Positions 40,389-50,053 of a stretch of 50,550 nt of DNA are shown here, piece after piece. The stretch lies in the NCBI GenBank assembly GCA_013286485.1, contig JABDFN010000003.1, positions 1-50,550 on the forward strand, given 5' to 3'. This stretch comes from Bacteroidota bacterium. Its GTDB lineage: Bacteria > Bacteroidota > Bacteroidia > Chitinophagales > Chitinophagaceae. Both the position numbers and the translations under genes were made by a program. How positions within the stretch are numbered: the first letter of the stretch is position 1; the number at the start of each line of letters is the position of its first letter. The notes beneath the pieces are model-generated. The model worked only from the letters and a program-made list of their open reading frames with translations. It was not told where the DNA came from and searched no databases.

Positions 40389-40880
40389 TTAAATCGGTTC
40401 AACAAGGAATAAAGGCTGATCATATTCTACCGGTGAAGCATCATCTGCCAACATTTTAATAATTCTGCCACTTACTTCGCTTTCTATTTCATTAAAGAGT
40501 TTCATGGCTTCTATGATGCATAACACCTGGCCTTCTTTTATTTCATCACCGACATTTACAAATACCGGCTTGTCGGGAGACGGGCTGCGATAAAATGTGC
40601 CGATCATTGGAGATTTTATGGTAATAGCTTTATCGCTCGTTGCCGCAGGTTGTGGCGCCGCTTGTGTTGCAGGAGCGGGGCTTGTGCTCTGTTGGATAGC
40701 TGCTAGAGGTTGCTGTGCCTGCATTGGCATTTGTATAGGTGCCTGAACAGCTACAAATGGTGCAGACTGGCTATGTTCTTGTTTTATTGTTATCTTAAAA
40801 TCTCCGTCCTCAACACTCAACTCACTAATATTAGACTTATTGATCATTTTGATCAATTCCTGTATCTGTTTGTACTCCAT
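40389..40880 (-). CDS. accB: acetyl-CoA carboxylase biotin carboxyl carrier protein
   Basis: 163 aa; [46 protein letters not shown]. Confidence 0.97.
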   Translation of the reverse strand: MEYKQIQELIKMINKSNISELSVEDGDFKITIKQEHSQSAPFVAVQAPIQMPMQAQQPLAAIQQSTSPAPATQAAPQPAATSDKAITIKSPMIGTFYRSPSPDKPVFVNVGDEIKEGQVLCIIEAMKLFNEIESEVSGRIIKMLADDASPVEYDQPLFLVEPI

Positions 40881-40910
40881 GAGTAATGTTTTTTGTAATG
40901 AATAAAATAA

Positions 40911-41498
40911 TTATTCCTTCACGCGCTCTATATAAGCGCCTGTTTTACTATCAATCCTTATCAGTTCGTCTGTGTTTACGAAAAGAGGTACGTTAACAGT
41001 GGCCCCTGTTTCAACAGTAGCCGGTTTTAAAGTACGTGTGGCAGTATCGCCTTTGACTCCGGGTTCTGAATAAGTAACGCGTAGTACAACGTTTGGAGGT
41101 AATTCTACACTCATAGGTAGTTCTGTTTCGGTATTTACCAATACAAAACATTCCTGTCCTTCTTTATATAATTCGGGGTGTTCTATACTACTTGTACTTA
41201 TTATTATTTGTTCAAAAGTGGCCGTATCCATCAGGTTGAAGCCCGAATCATCTTTGTATAAGAACTGGTATGGGCGTCGTTCTACACGTACAGGGAAAAT
41301 GTTATCTCCTGAGTTCCATGTGTGTTCGATAGAGCGGGTATTATCTACACCCTTTAGTTTTGCCCAAACCTTTGCGGCAGCTCTTGCTGTTTTATTTTGT
41401 CCGAATTCTACTACTGAATAAAGGCTACCATCTAATTTTATGATAAGTCCTGTTCTGAAATCTGCTGTTGTTGCCATAAGTATTTTGTGGGGTAGCAA
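40911..41498 (-). CDS. efp: elongation factor P
   Basis: 195 aa; DFRTGLIIKLDGSLYSVVEFGQNKTARAAAKVWAKLKGV, PLFVNTDELIRIDSKTGAYIERVKE. Confidence 0.96.
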   Translation of the reverse strand: MLPHKILMATTADFRTGLIIKLDGSLYSVVEFGQNKTARAAAKVWAKLKGVDNTRSIEHTWNSGDNIFPVRVERRPYQFLYKDDSGFNLMDTATFEQIIISTSSIEHPELYKEGQECFVLVNTETELPMSVELPPNVVLRVTYSEPGVKGDTATRTLKPATVETGATVNVPLFVNTDELIRIDSKTGAYIERVKE

Positions 41499-41533
41499 AA
41501 GTAATCATTAAAGCCGAAAAGCGAAATGTGATT

Positions 41534-42766
41534 TTAGGCGATTTTGCCCGAAAAAACCATTTTTTCGACCGGATTATTGCCAAAATCATATGGAATATGG
41601 GCAAAATTGGGTATTTTTTGGGTGATTATTAAATTAGCTTTTTTGCCAATTTTTATTGTTCCCAATTCATTTTCCAGTTCCATGGCTGCGGCCCCGTTCA
41701 GGGTTACGGCATTAATGGCTTCTTCTGGGGTCATTTTTAGCTGGGTGCATGCTATGGTAAGCAGTAATGGCACATTACCTGATGGGCAGGAGCCGGGATT
41801 ATAATCAGTAGCCAGGCAAACGGGCAGACCAGCATCTATTATTTTGCGTGCAGGCTGATAGTGCATACCCAGAAAGAATGCAGCACCCGGAAGCAGGGTA
41901 GGCATGGTATCAGAGCCTCTCAAGGCTTCTATTTCAGCGTCACCCACACATTCTAAGTGATCTACACTGACAGCTTTATGCTTTACTCCTACCTGCACAC
42001 CACCTGAATAATGAAGCTGGTTAGCATGTATCTTAGGCTTTAATCCGTATTTAGCTGCAGCCTCTAATATCCTTTCAGTATCAGCTACGCTAAAAAAGCC
42101 TTCCTCGCAAAAAACATCTATATAATCTGCCAAGCCCTCGCCTGCTACTTTTGGTAATAATTGTTTAATTATTAAGTTTATATAACCTTCTTTATTTTCT
42201 TTATAATCAATTGGATATGCATGTGCAGCTAAAAAATTTGCCTTTATTGGAATAGGGCTTTTTTCCTTCAATTTTCTTATCACTTTCAGCATCTTCAATT
42301 CGCCTTCTTCATTCAGTCCATAACCGCTTTTTATCTCTATAGCCCCTGTGCCGGTGGCCATTACTTTATGCAAACGTTCCAGGCTTTGATCGTATAATTG
42401 CCCTGCACTTGTTTCATTTAGCTTTTTTGCTGAATTTAAAATACCACCACCACGACGGGCTATTTCTTCATAGCTGAGCCCTTTTATACGGTCTACAAAT
42501 TCATGTTCGCGGCTGGCAGCAAAAACCAAATGTGTATGAGAATCACACCAGGCAGGCAATACTAACCTGTCATCAGCATTATAGGTTTGATCCACTTTTC
42601 TAAAAGGTAGATCAGTCATGCTACCATAGCTATGTATCAAACCATCTTCTGCAAGGAGCCACGCATTTTCCATACAAGACAAAGTAGCCATGTCTTTCCC
42701 GGCAATACGTTTCTTGTCGGTATCTATTCCGCAGAGTTGTTTGATATTGGTGATGAGTAAACGCAT
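41534..42766 (-). CDS. hutI: imidazolonepropionase
   Basis: 410 aa; LPAWCDSHTHLVFAASREHEFVDRIKGLSYEEIARRGGGILNSAKK, KSGYGLNEEGELKML, ATDYNPGSCPSGNVPLLL. Confidence 0.96.
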   Translation of the reverse strand: MRLLITNIKQLCGIDTDKKRIAGKDMATLSCMENAWLLAEDGLIHSYGSMTDLPFRKVDQTYNADDRLVLPAWCDSHTHLVFAASREHEFVDRIKGLSYEEIARRGGGILNSAKKLNETSAGQLYDQSLERLHKVMATGTGAIEIKSGYGLNEEGELKMLKVIRKLKEKSPIPIKANFLAAHAYPIDYKENKEGYINLIIKQLLPKVAGEGLADYIDVFCEEGFFSVADTERILEAAAKYGLKPKIHANQLHYSGGVQVGVKHKAVSVDHLECVGDAEIEALRGSDTMPTLLPGAAFFLGMHYQPARKIIDAGLPVCLATDYNPGSCPSGNVPLLLTIACTQLKMTPEEAINAVTLNGAAAMELENELGTIKIGKKANLIITQKIPNFAHIPYDFGNNPVEKMVFSGKIA

Positions 42767-42789
42767 GGGTAGTAAAAGTAAATAGAAAA

Positions 42790-43017
42790 ATGTATCATTA
42801 TAGTATGAAAAACGGCAAATACATTTTCTACGATTTTCTTATTTACCTGGCTTTATGGGCGGCTATGACATTTCTGTTTGATGACTATAGTGTTAAGAAG
42901 AGTATTATATATGCTATTGGACAAGCCTTGTTATTCACACTCATATTTTCGGGCATTGGTAAATCATTCACTCAAACATTGACTGAACGCAGGCAAAAGA
43001 AAAAGTCCCAACCATAG
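42790..43017 (+). CDS. small hypothetical membrane protein
   Basis: 75 aa with two predicted TM segments; start may be the second Met (42805). Confidence 0.5.
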   Translation: MYHYSMKNGKYIFYDFLIYLALWAAMTFLFDDYSVKKSIIYAIGQALLFTLIFSGIGKSFTQTLTERRQKKKSQP

Positions 43018-43029
43018 GCAGGGACTTTT
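43001..43029. terminator. bidirectional terminator between convergent genes
   Basis: AAAAGTCCC ... GGGACTTTT between 42790..43017(+) and sigma factor(-); overlaps the stop codon of the + gene. Confidence 0.7.
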
Positions 43030-43048
43030 AAAATATGCGAGATCGTAC

Positions 43049-43909
43049 TTATTTTCCTAAGTATCCTTTTAAAGATGTGCTGTAGCGTGCTTTTTGCAAA
43101 CGTTTGATAGCACGCTCTTTTATCTGGCGTATACGCTCTTTGGTAAGATCATATTTTTCGCCTATTTCTTCTATGCTTGGTCCGTCATCACCTTCCAGTC
43201 CGAAGTAAGCAGCTAATATTTCTGCTTCGCGGGGGCTGAGTGATTTAAGTATGCGACGTATCTCTGTGCGTAAAGAATCTCTCATTACATCATCATCCGT
43301 ATCGCTGCTACCTTCCAGCAAGTCGCCCATAGCCACATCCTCTGCTTCATGTACGGGAGCATCTAATGATGTATGACGTGAGTTGCTGGTGAATATATTA
43401 GTTACTTCAGTTTCGCTCATGTCCAGTATTCCTGCCAGTTCTTCGGTTGACGGTTCGCGCTCATGTTCCTGTTCAAAAGCGATAAATGCTTTATTGGCTT
43501 TATTGTAAGTGCCTATTTTATTTTGTGGCAGGCGCACCAAACGGCCCTGTTCTGCCAAAGCTTGTAAAATAGACTGGCGGATCCACCATACTGCATATGA
43601 TATGAATTTAAATCCTTTAGTTTCATCAAAGCGTTGTGCTGCTTTTATCAAACCCAGGTTACCCTCATTAATAAGATCACTTAGTGATAGACCTTGATGT
43701 TGGTATTGTTTTGCAACTGATACCACGAAACGAAGATTTGCCTTAACCAGTTTTTCCAACGCGCGCTGGTCCCCCATATGTATTTTTTGCGCAAGTGTTG
43801 TTTCCTCTTCAGGTGTGATCATAGAAATTTTGCTGATCTCCTGCAGGTATTTTTCAACGGCTTGCGAATCGCGGTTGGTGATCTGGGTAGCAATCTTAAG
43901 TTGCCTCAT
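43049..43909 (-). CDS. rpoD: RNA polymerase primary sigma factor (RpoD/SigA, short Bacteroidetes type)
   Basis: 286 aa; NLGLIKAAQRFDETKGFKFISYAVWWIRQSILQALAEQGRLVRLPQNK...EEIGEKYDLTKERIRQIKERAIKRLQKARYSTSLKGYLGK. Confidence 0.95.
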   Translation of the reverse strand: MRQLKIATQITNRDSQAVEKYLQEISKISMITPEEETTLAQKIHMGDQRALEKLVKANLRFVVSVAKQYQHQGLSLSDLINEGNLGLIKAAQRFDETKGFKFISYAVWWIRQSILQALAEQGRLVRLPQNKIGTYNKANKAFIAFEQEHEREPSTEELAGILDMSETEVTNIFTSNSRHTSLDAPVHEAEDVAMGDLLEGSSDTDDDVMRDSLRTEIRRILKSLSPREAEILAAYFGLEGDDGPSIEEIGEKYDLTKERIRQIKERAIKRLQKARYSTSLKGYLGK

Positions 43910-44248
43910 AAAATGTAAAATTTAATATCTGTTATTGAAATTCAATATATAAGACGTAAAAAAACAGTTAAGGGTTAGTTTATGTCGAAATATTTACGTA
44001 TTACCTCCCACAAAACGCGTTCCACAATCTTTTTATTTTCCTGCCGTTATCTAAAAATCTGTTAACATATTTTGAAAACCGCTCTGGGCAAAGATCAGGG
44101 AGGTTATGGATTGTACTTATAAGGGTATAAGAATTGTAATTACTTAAGTTGATTTGTCAGAAAGTTTGCAAAGGTATGTCGCCAGTGTCAAAAATGCTAC
44201 CTTTACAGGCTGAAATATGTCAGTTTATTGTCAACTTTAACAATTTCC

Positions 44249-45427
44249 ATGCAAAAAGACCTATATCAACATCCTGATTATTACCTGGTAGATGAACTTT
44301 TGACTGAAGAGCATAAGCTAATACGTGATTCTGTAAGAGCATTTGTAAAAAAAGACATCTCTCCTATAATTGAAGAATATGCTCAAAGGGCAGAATTTCC
44401 AAAGCAAGTCATCAAGGGTTTGGCAGATGCAGGTTGCTTTGGACCCTTTATTCCGCAGCAATATGGAGGACCTGGTTTAGACTATATCAGCTATGGTATT
44501 ATGATGCAGGAGCTGGAAAGAGGGGACTCAGGCATACGTTCTACCGCTTCAGTACAGGGCTCACTAGTTATGTTCCCTATTTATAAATATGGCAGTGAAG
44601 AACAAAAGAAAAAATATCTACCTAAACTGGCGTCGGGCGAAATGATGGGATGTTTTGGCCTTACCGAACCCAACTTTGGGTCAAATCCTGCAGGTATGCT
44701 TACCAACTACAAAGATGCTGGTAATCACGTAGTTCTGAATGGTTCTAAAATGTGGATCAGTAATGCTCCATTTGCTGATATAGCTGTAGTATGGGCAAAA
44801 GATGACAATGGGGAAATAAAGGGACTAATTGTGGAAAGGGGGATGCCCGGATTCACCACTCCTGAAACACATGGTAAGTGGTCATTGAGAGCATCTGCTA
44901 CAGGGGAATTGGTATTTGACAATGTAAAAGTGCCTAAAGAAAATATATTACCAAATGTAAAAGGCTTGAAGGGACCTTTAGGTTGCCTGTCAAGTGCGCG
45001 GTATGGTATAGCATGGGGTGCATTAGGTTGTGCAATGGATTGCTATGATACAGCTCTTCGTTATTCTATACAGCGTATTCAATTCGATAGACCGATAGGA
45101 GGCTTTCAGCTTACACAAAAAAAGCTGGCAGAAATGATCACTGAGATCACAAAAAGTCAGTTAATGAATTGGCGTTTGGGAGTATTGAAGAATGAAGACC
45201 GTGCGACACCTGCGCAGATATCTATGGCTAAACGTAATAGCGTGGATATAGCTCTTAAGGTTTCACGCGAAGCAAGACAAATACTGGGTGGCATGGGCAT
45301 AACAGGCGAATACAGCATTATGCGTCATATGATGAACCTGGAATCTGTTATTACTTATGAGGGTACGCATGATATTCACTTGCTGATCACCGGTATGGAC
45401 GTAACCGGGCTAAATGCATTTAAATAG
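44249..45427 (+). CDS. acyl-CoA dehydrogenase, glutaryl-CoA dehydrogenase type
   Basis: MQKDLYQHPDYYLVDELLTEEHKLIRDSVRAFV...GCFGLTEPNFGSNPAGM...GGMGITGEYSIMRHMMNLESVITYEGTHDIHLLITGMDVTGLNAF. Track ORF starts at TTG 44228; ATG 44249 preferred. Confidence 0.92.
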   Translation: MQKDLYQHPDYYLVDELLTEEHKLIRDSVRAFVKKDISPIIEEYAQRAEFPKQVIKGLADAGCFGPFIPQQYGGPGLDYISYGIMMQELERGDSGIRSTASVQGSLVMFPIYKYGSEEQKKKYLPKLASGEMMGCFGLTEPNFGSNPAGMLTNYKDAGNHVVLNGSKMWISNAPFADIAVVWAKDDNGEIKGLIVERGMPGFTTPETHGKWSLRASATGELVFDNVKVPKENILPNVKGLKGPLGCLSSARYGIAWGALGCAMDCYDTALRYSIQRIQFDRPIGGFQLTQKKLAEMITEITKSQLMNWRLGVLKNEDRATPAQISMAKRNSVDIALKVSREARQILGGMGITGEYSIMRHMMNLESVITYEGTHDIHLLITGMDVTGLNAFK

Positions 45428-45432
45428 TTTTT

Positions 45433-45798
45433 TTATTGCATTGGTTTGTTTTCAGTTCTCGAGAATGAGGACAACAGTATTATTAAGCCGCTTACCAACA
45501 ATAACAGAAAAAGACCAACACCAGCCAGGTAAGAATTATATACTGGCCAATTTCCTGCAACTTTAATACTCAAACTTATAGTGTAGAAGAGCGATATAAG
45601 TAAAACGCAACTGCCAATTATAGCATCTAATATTTTGCTTTTGATAAACAGTAATAAAACAAAGCATCCTGTGACTATTAACCAAGGGAAATAAAAATGT
45701 CCATGACCATTGTATGAACATGCAGTTGCAATAATGATATAATATAAATAAGATAAAAAGCGAAGCACACTTTTCTGCAATAAGAAAGACATACCCAT
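45433..45798 (-). CDS. hypothetical membrane protein
   Basis: 121 aa, four hydrophobic segments. Confidence 0.5.
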   Translation of the reverse strand: MGMSFLLQKSVLRFLSYLYYIIIATACSYNGHGHFYFPWLIVTGCFVLLLFIKSKILDAIIGSCVLLISLFYTISLSIKVAGNWPVYNSYLAGVGLFLLLLVSGLIILLSSFSRTENKPMQ

Positions 45799-45929
45799 TG
45801 TAGTTATTGCTAATTTACAATAAATCGCAGCTTTTGTTTCCTTATTGTTGAAACTGTTTTCCCGATTATTACAACCTGCTGATATAGTTATTCATTTCTT
45901 TGCGCCTGATTTAGAAAAAACAAAGACTC

Positions 45930-47171
45930 ATGCGCAAAATATTTATACTTTTTTCGGCTTCATTTTTAGCTACTCATGCAGCTTCAGCACAGCAACAACA
46001 GGGTATACAAAACCTTACCCCGGCACAACAATTAATAGCCAATACAGGTGAGGATTCTTTAAATAGTTATTCTCATGGTTCAAGAACAGTGATATCCGGT
46101 TATGGAGAAGCCTTTTATCAACGTAATTTTAATGAACAAACAGCTACTACAGGTTTGGCAAGAGCTGTTCTGTTTGTAGGCCATCAATTCAACCATAAAA
46201 TTGCTTTCTTTTCTGAATTGGAAGTAGAAAATGCAAAAGTGCAGGCAGGTGGTACAACAGGTGAGGTGGGCATGGAACAAGCGTATTTGAAATTTAGTTT
46301 CAATCCACGTCAATATCTGGTTGCAGGTTTGTTTGTTCCGAGGATAGGTATCACTAATGAAAATCATTTACCAATTAATTATAATGGTGTGGAAAGACCA
46401 ATGGTAGAACAATTGATCATCCCCACTACATGGAGAGAAATAGGTGTATGCTTTTACGGACAATCTTCTGCGCTACCCGTAACTTACACTATTGGTATTG
46501 TAAATGGTTTGAATAATGCAGGCTTTGAACATGGAAGTGGCTTTGAAGGTGGCAGGGCAGAGGGGCAAAATGCAAATGCAAATAACGTTGCCATATTAGC
46601 ATCAGCACAGTATTATGCAGGTAACTGGAAATTCCAGGCGTCAGGATATATGGGTGGCACTACACCATTAAAGAAAGCAATAGCAGATACATTGGGATTG
46701 ACATCAGGTACATTCAGCAACCCTTTATACCTGGGCGAAGCAGATGTGCAATACTCTAATAAAGGTATCTCGTTTAAAGCTTTGTATTGTGTTGTATCGA
46801 TTCCGGATGCTTACCAGATCAATAACGCCTATGCATCCAATAAACCATCGGGCATGACGGGTTTTTATGCAGAACTGGGTTATAACATATTGCAAAATGC
46901 TGGAGGTAAATGGAAACATAAACAATTGGTAGCATTTGGGCGCTACGAATCGTTGGATATGAATGCCTATATACCGTCTAATGGCATCACCGACGGCACA
47001 TTAAAACAAACACATATAGTAGCGGGTTTCAGCTATCTTCCTATTCCGAATGTGGTTATTAAAACTGATGTGAGATTAGTAAATACAGGTGCAGCAAATC
47101 CATTGCTTACTACAATTCCGTATCAACAGAATAACAGCTTTCTTAACTTTGGTATTGGTTATTCATTCTGA
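45930..47171 (+). CDS. porin-like outer membrane protein
   Basis: 413 aa with signal peptide; ISGYGEAFYQRNF...FFSELEVENAK...EQAYLKFSFNPRQYLVAGLFVPRIGI...LNFGIGYSF C-terminal aromatic. Confidence 0.8.
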   Translation: MRKIFILFSASFLATHAASAQQQQGIQNLTPAQQLIANTGEDSLNSYSHGSRTVISGYGEAFYQRNFNEQTATTGLARAVLFVGHQFNHKIAFFSELEVENAKVQAGGTTGEVGMEQAYLKFSFNPRQYLVAGLFVPRIGITNENHLPINYNGVERPMVEQLIIPTTWREIGVCFYGQSSALPVTYTIGIVNGLNNAGFEHGSGFEGGRAEGQNANANNVAILASAQYYAGNWKFQASGYMGGTTPLKKAIADTLGLTSGTFSNPLYLGEADVQYSNKGISFKALYCVVSIPDAYQINNAYASNKPSGMTGFYAELGYNILQNAGGKWKHKQLVAFGRYESLDMNAYIPSNGITDGTLKQTHIVAGFSYLPIPNVVIKTDVRLVNTGAANPLLTTIPYQQNNSFLNFGIGYSF

Positions 47172-47174
47172 TCA

Positions 47175-47600
47175 ATGGACAGGAAAGAGTTTATAAAAAG
47201 TACCTGCGGTATATGTGTGGCAATGAGCACCGGATTTTTATGGAGCCTGATAGAGGCTTGTAAAACCCCGTTAAGTGTTTACAAAACCACTGCTGCAAGT
47301 AATATTGTAAGAGTACCATTAACGGAATTCAAGGAAAGCAATTACAAGGTCATCCGTATCAGCGATTATGATTACGATCTGGCAGTTCAAAAAAATGTTG
47401 ACGATTCTTTTTCAGTCATGGTACTCATGTGCACACATGCAGGGCATCCACTTACCAAAACAGGTCAGAATTATTATTGCACTCTGCATGGCAGCCAGTT
47501 CGATCATGAGGGACATGTTACCAAAGGGCCTGCCTCACGGGACTTAAAACACCTTCAGGCTAAGACTGACAATGATTTTTTGTTGATACAATTAAGCTAG
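47175..47600 (+). CDS. Rieske (2Fe-2S) domain protein
   Basis: 141 aa; CTHAGHPLTKTGQNYYCTLHGSQFDHEGHVTKGPASRDLKHL contains the CxH..CxxH Rieske ligands. Confidence 0.92.
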   Translation: MDRKEFIKSTCGICVAMSTGFLWSLIEACKTPLSVYKTTAASNIVRVPLTEFKESNYKVIRISDYDYDLAVQKNVDDSFSVMVLMCTHAGHPLTKTGQNYYCTLHGSQFDHEGHVTKGPASRDLKHLQAKTDNDFLLIQLS

Positions 47601-47606
47601 TAGCAG

Positions 47607-48041
47607 TTATACCATTGGTTTTAATGGCCGCATTAGTTTCGACCATTTTACTACCGGGTAGTCTTTTGATATCTGCCTTTTGGACGGATGTGAAAGTTTG
47701 GTCAGTTTACCCTCAACTATCATTTTTTGGTGTATGGTTTTCCAGTCGGGTAGTGTATTATCTTCCTGTAGCCAATGTATATAGGCAGCCTCATTACACC
47801 AATCTGGTAGCTTTTGCATAGCCTTTCTATGCGCTTTCCCATTCCTGAATGTTTTCATATCCGTATCTGCACCCCACATAGTAATGGTCCAGAATACCAA
47901 CCCTTTATCAGTGAGTTCTGTGCCTTGTATAAAGCCTTTTGTTTTAACCAATTCTTTTACCGCAGCTTCATTTGCCCTCAAAAAACCTGGTAGAAAAAAT
48001 ATTGACCTGACCCTCAAACGTGTAGCTGAAACAAATATCAT
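47607..48041 (-). CDS. DUF3291-like/antibiotic biosynthesis monooxygenase-like protein
   Basis: 144 aa; RSIFFLPGFLRANEAAVKELVKTKGFIQGTELTDKGLVFWTITMWGADTDMKTFRNGKAHRKAMQKL. Confidence 0.7.
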   Translation of the reverse strand: MIFVSATRLRVRSIFFLPGFLRANEAAVKELVKTKGFIQGTELTDKGLVFWTITMWGADTDMKTFRNGKAHRKAMQKLPDWCNEAAYIHWLQEDNTLPDWKTIHQKMIVEGKLTKLSHPSKRQISKDYPVVKWSKLMRPLKPMV

Positions 48042-48475
48042 AAGCTCATTTTTTCTTTTTGTATAAAGGCATACAAAAAGCTGAATATTAAAATACCAGC
48101 AAGTATTATACCAATAGAAAAAACGATGATGTCAATAATAAAAAGCTTGTTATAAAATGGAGAATTTATTTGATGATAAAAGTTAGTAGCTTCCATAAGT
48201 TGCAGTATAGAAAAGAACATTGCCAGAATACCCAATACAAGGGTTACTATCTTGTTCCTTAAAAATAATTGTACAGTAAATATTATCATGAGTGTAAAAG
48301 CTTCAGTATAAAAAGTGCCCAAATACAATAAAGCACTAAACCATATCAATCCTATTAATGCAAAATAGACAAGTGCTATAACCACCAGTACTCCATATGT
48401 TTTCCCATAATTCTCTTTATGAGATCTTATTAATTGCTTCATTGCCTCAAAAATACACAAACTGTTTTGTACCAT
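48038..48475 (-). CDS. hypothetical membrane protein
   Basis: 145 aa, several TM segments; overlaps start of downstream gene by 4 nt. Confidence 0.55.
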   Translation of the reverse strand: MVQNSLCIFEAMKQLIRSHKENYGKTYGVLVVIALVYFALIGLIWFSALLYLGTFYTEAFTLMIIFTVQLFLRNKIVTLVLGILAMFFSILQLMEATNFYHQINSPFYNKLFIIDIIVFSIGIILAGILIFSFLYAFIQKEKMSL

Positions 48476-48500
48476 CTTACATTCGTAGTCTTTTGTATCA

Positions 48501-48532
48501 TTTGCACATTAAGCAATCTTTTTATATCTTTG
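48501..48532 (+). promoter_or_regulatory. Bacteroidetes sigma promoter for pyrR
   Basis: TTTG (48501-48504), 20-nt spacer, TATCTTTG (48525-48532). Confidence 0.72.
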
Positions 48533-48547
48533 CCCAATTCTTAGCGA

Positions 48548-49075
48548 TTGAAGACCCTTCTTGACAATAAGCAACTGGATATCACGCTACAGCGTTTAGC
48601 GCATCAATTAGTTGAAAATCACGATAATTTAAAGGACACTGCTATCGTTGGTATACAGCCTCGCGGGGTTTGGATGTCAGATCGTATTGCATACCTGGTA
48701 AAAAAGATCACCGGCCAGAAGAATATACTATACGGTAAACTGGACATTACCTTCTACCGAGACGATGTACACCAGGGAGATATGCACCTGCCTAAGCAAA
48801 CAGACATACCATTTAGCATAGAGGATAAAAATGTAGTACTGGTTGACGATGTGCTCCATACCGGCCGCACTATACGCGCTGCTATGGATGCTTTGCTGGA
48901 CAATGGCAGGCCGAAGAATGTAGAATTAATGGTGTTGATAGACCGCCGCTTTAGCCGCGAATTACCTATACAACCTGATTATATTGGTCATACAGTGGAT
49001 ACAGTGCGCTCACAAAAAGTAAAAGTGTACTGGATGGAAAAAGATAAAAAAGACGAAGTAGTATTAATTAATTAA
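48548..49075 (+). CDS. pyrR: bifunctional pyr operon regulator / uracil phosphoribosyltransferase PyrR
   Basis: 175 aa (TTG start); AIVGIQPRGVWMSDRIAY, VVLVDDVLHTGRTIRAAMDALLDNGRPKNVELMVLIDR. Confidence 0.94.
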   Translation: MKTLLDNKQLDITLQRLAHQLVENHDNLKDTAIVGIQPRGVWMSDRIAYLVKKITGQKNILYGKLDITFYRDDVHQGDMHLPKQTDIPFSIEDKNVVLVDDVLHTGRTIRAAMDALLDNGRPKNVELMVLIDRRFSRELPIQPDYIGHTVDTVRSQKVKVYWMEKDKKDEVVLIN

Positions 49076-49091
49076 TGAACAAAATAAAAGA

Positions 49092-50042
49092 ATGTCGCTT
49101 TCTGTAAAACATTTGTTAGGTATCAAAGAACTGCAAAAGCAGGATATAGAGCAGATTTTCCAGACAGCAGATAATTTTAAAGAAGTATTGCAAAGGCCTA
49201 TTAAAAAGGTGCCCAGCCTCCGCGATACTACGGTTGCTAATATCTTCTTTGAGAACTCCACGCGCACACGTATTTCTTTTGAACTGGCTGAAAGACGCCT
49301 GAGCGCCGACGTAGTGAACTTCTCATCCTCTGGCTCTTCTGTATCTAAAGGTGAGACCCTGGTAGATACGGTGAACAATATCCTGGCCATGAAAGTGGAC
49401 ATGGTGGTTATGCGCCACTCAGCCAGTGGTGCTCCATGGTTCCTGGCAAATCATATTGATGCAAGTATTATAAACGCAGGAGATGGCATTAACGAGCATC
49501 CTACACAGGCATTGCTCGATGCTTTTTCCATACGCGAAGCATTTTCGAAAGGTTCTAAAAAAGCAACTCTTAAAGGCAAGCGAATCGCTATTATAGGAGA
49601 TATTATGCACTCAAGGGTGGCGCTGAGTAATATTTTTTGCCTGAACAAGCTTGGAGCTGAGGTAATGGTGGCCGGCCCGCCAACGCTCATGCCTAGGTAT
49701 ATTCAGGACTTAGGTGTAAAAGTAGAATATGATGTAAAAAAAGCACTGGAATGGTGCGAGGTGGCAAACGTGCTGCGTATACAATTGGAGCGCCAGCACA
49801 AACCTCTGTTCTCAACCCTGCGTGAATACGCCATGTACTACGGCATCAACAAACAAATGCTCGATAGCCTGAAAAAAGATATTGTCATTATGCACCCGGG
49901 CCCTATCAACAGGGGGGTGGAAATAAACTCAGATGTGGCCGACAGTAAACAATCCATCATCCTCGACCAGGTAGAAAATGGTGTAGCCATCCGTATGGCG
50001 GTTATATACCTTTTATCTGGTAAGCGGGAAGTGTTGGAGTAG
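49092..50042 (+). CDS. pyrB: aspartate carbamoyltransferase catalytic subunit
   Basis: 316 aa; FFENSTRTRISFELAERRLSADVVNFSSSGSSVSKGETLVDT, GDGINEHPTQALLDAFSIRE, MHPGPINRGVEI. Confidence 0.97.
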   Translation: MSLSVKHLLGIKELQKQDIEQIFQTADNFKEVLQRPIKKVPSLRDTTVANIFFENSTRTRISFELAERRLSADVVNFSSSGSSVSKGETLVDTVNNILAMKVDMVVMRHSASGAPWFLANHIDASIINAGDGINEHPTQALLDAFSIREAFSKGSKKATLKGKRIAIIGDIMHSRVALSNIFCLNKLGAEVMVAGPPTLMPRYIQDLGVKVEYDVKKALEWCEVANVLRIQLERQHKPLFSTLREYAMYYGINKQMLDSLKKDIVIMHPGPINRGVEINSDVADSKQSIILDQVENGVAIRMAVIYLLSGKREVLE

Positions 50043-50053
50043 AACTATCTATT

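Noticed and set aside
48481-48548. PyrR-type attenuator or riboswitch leader before pyrR
   Set aside because: Only about 15 nt separate the promoter from the TTG start, too short for an attenuator.
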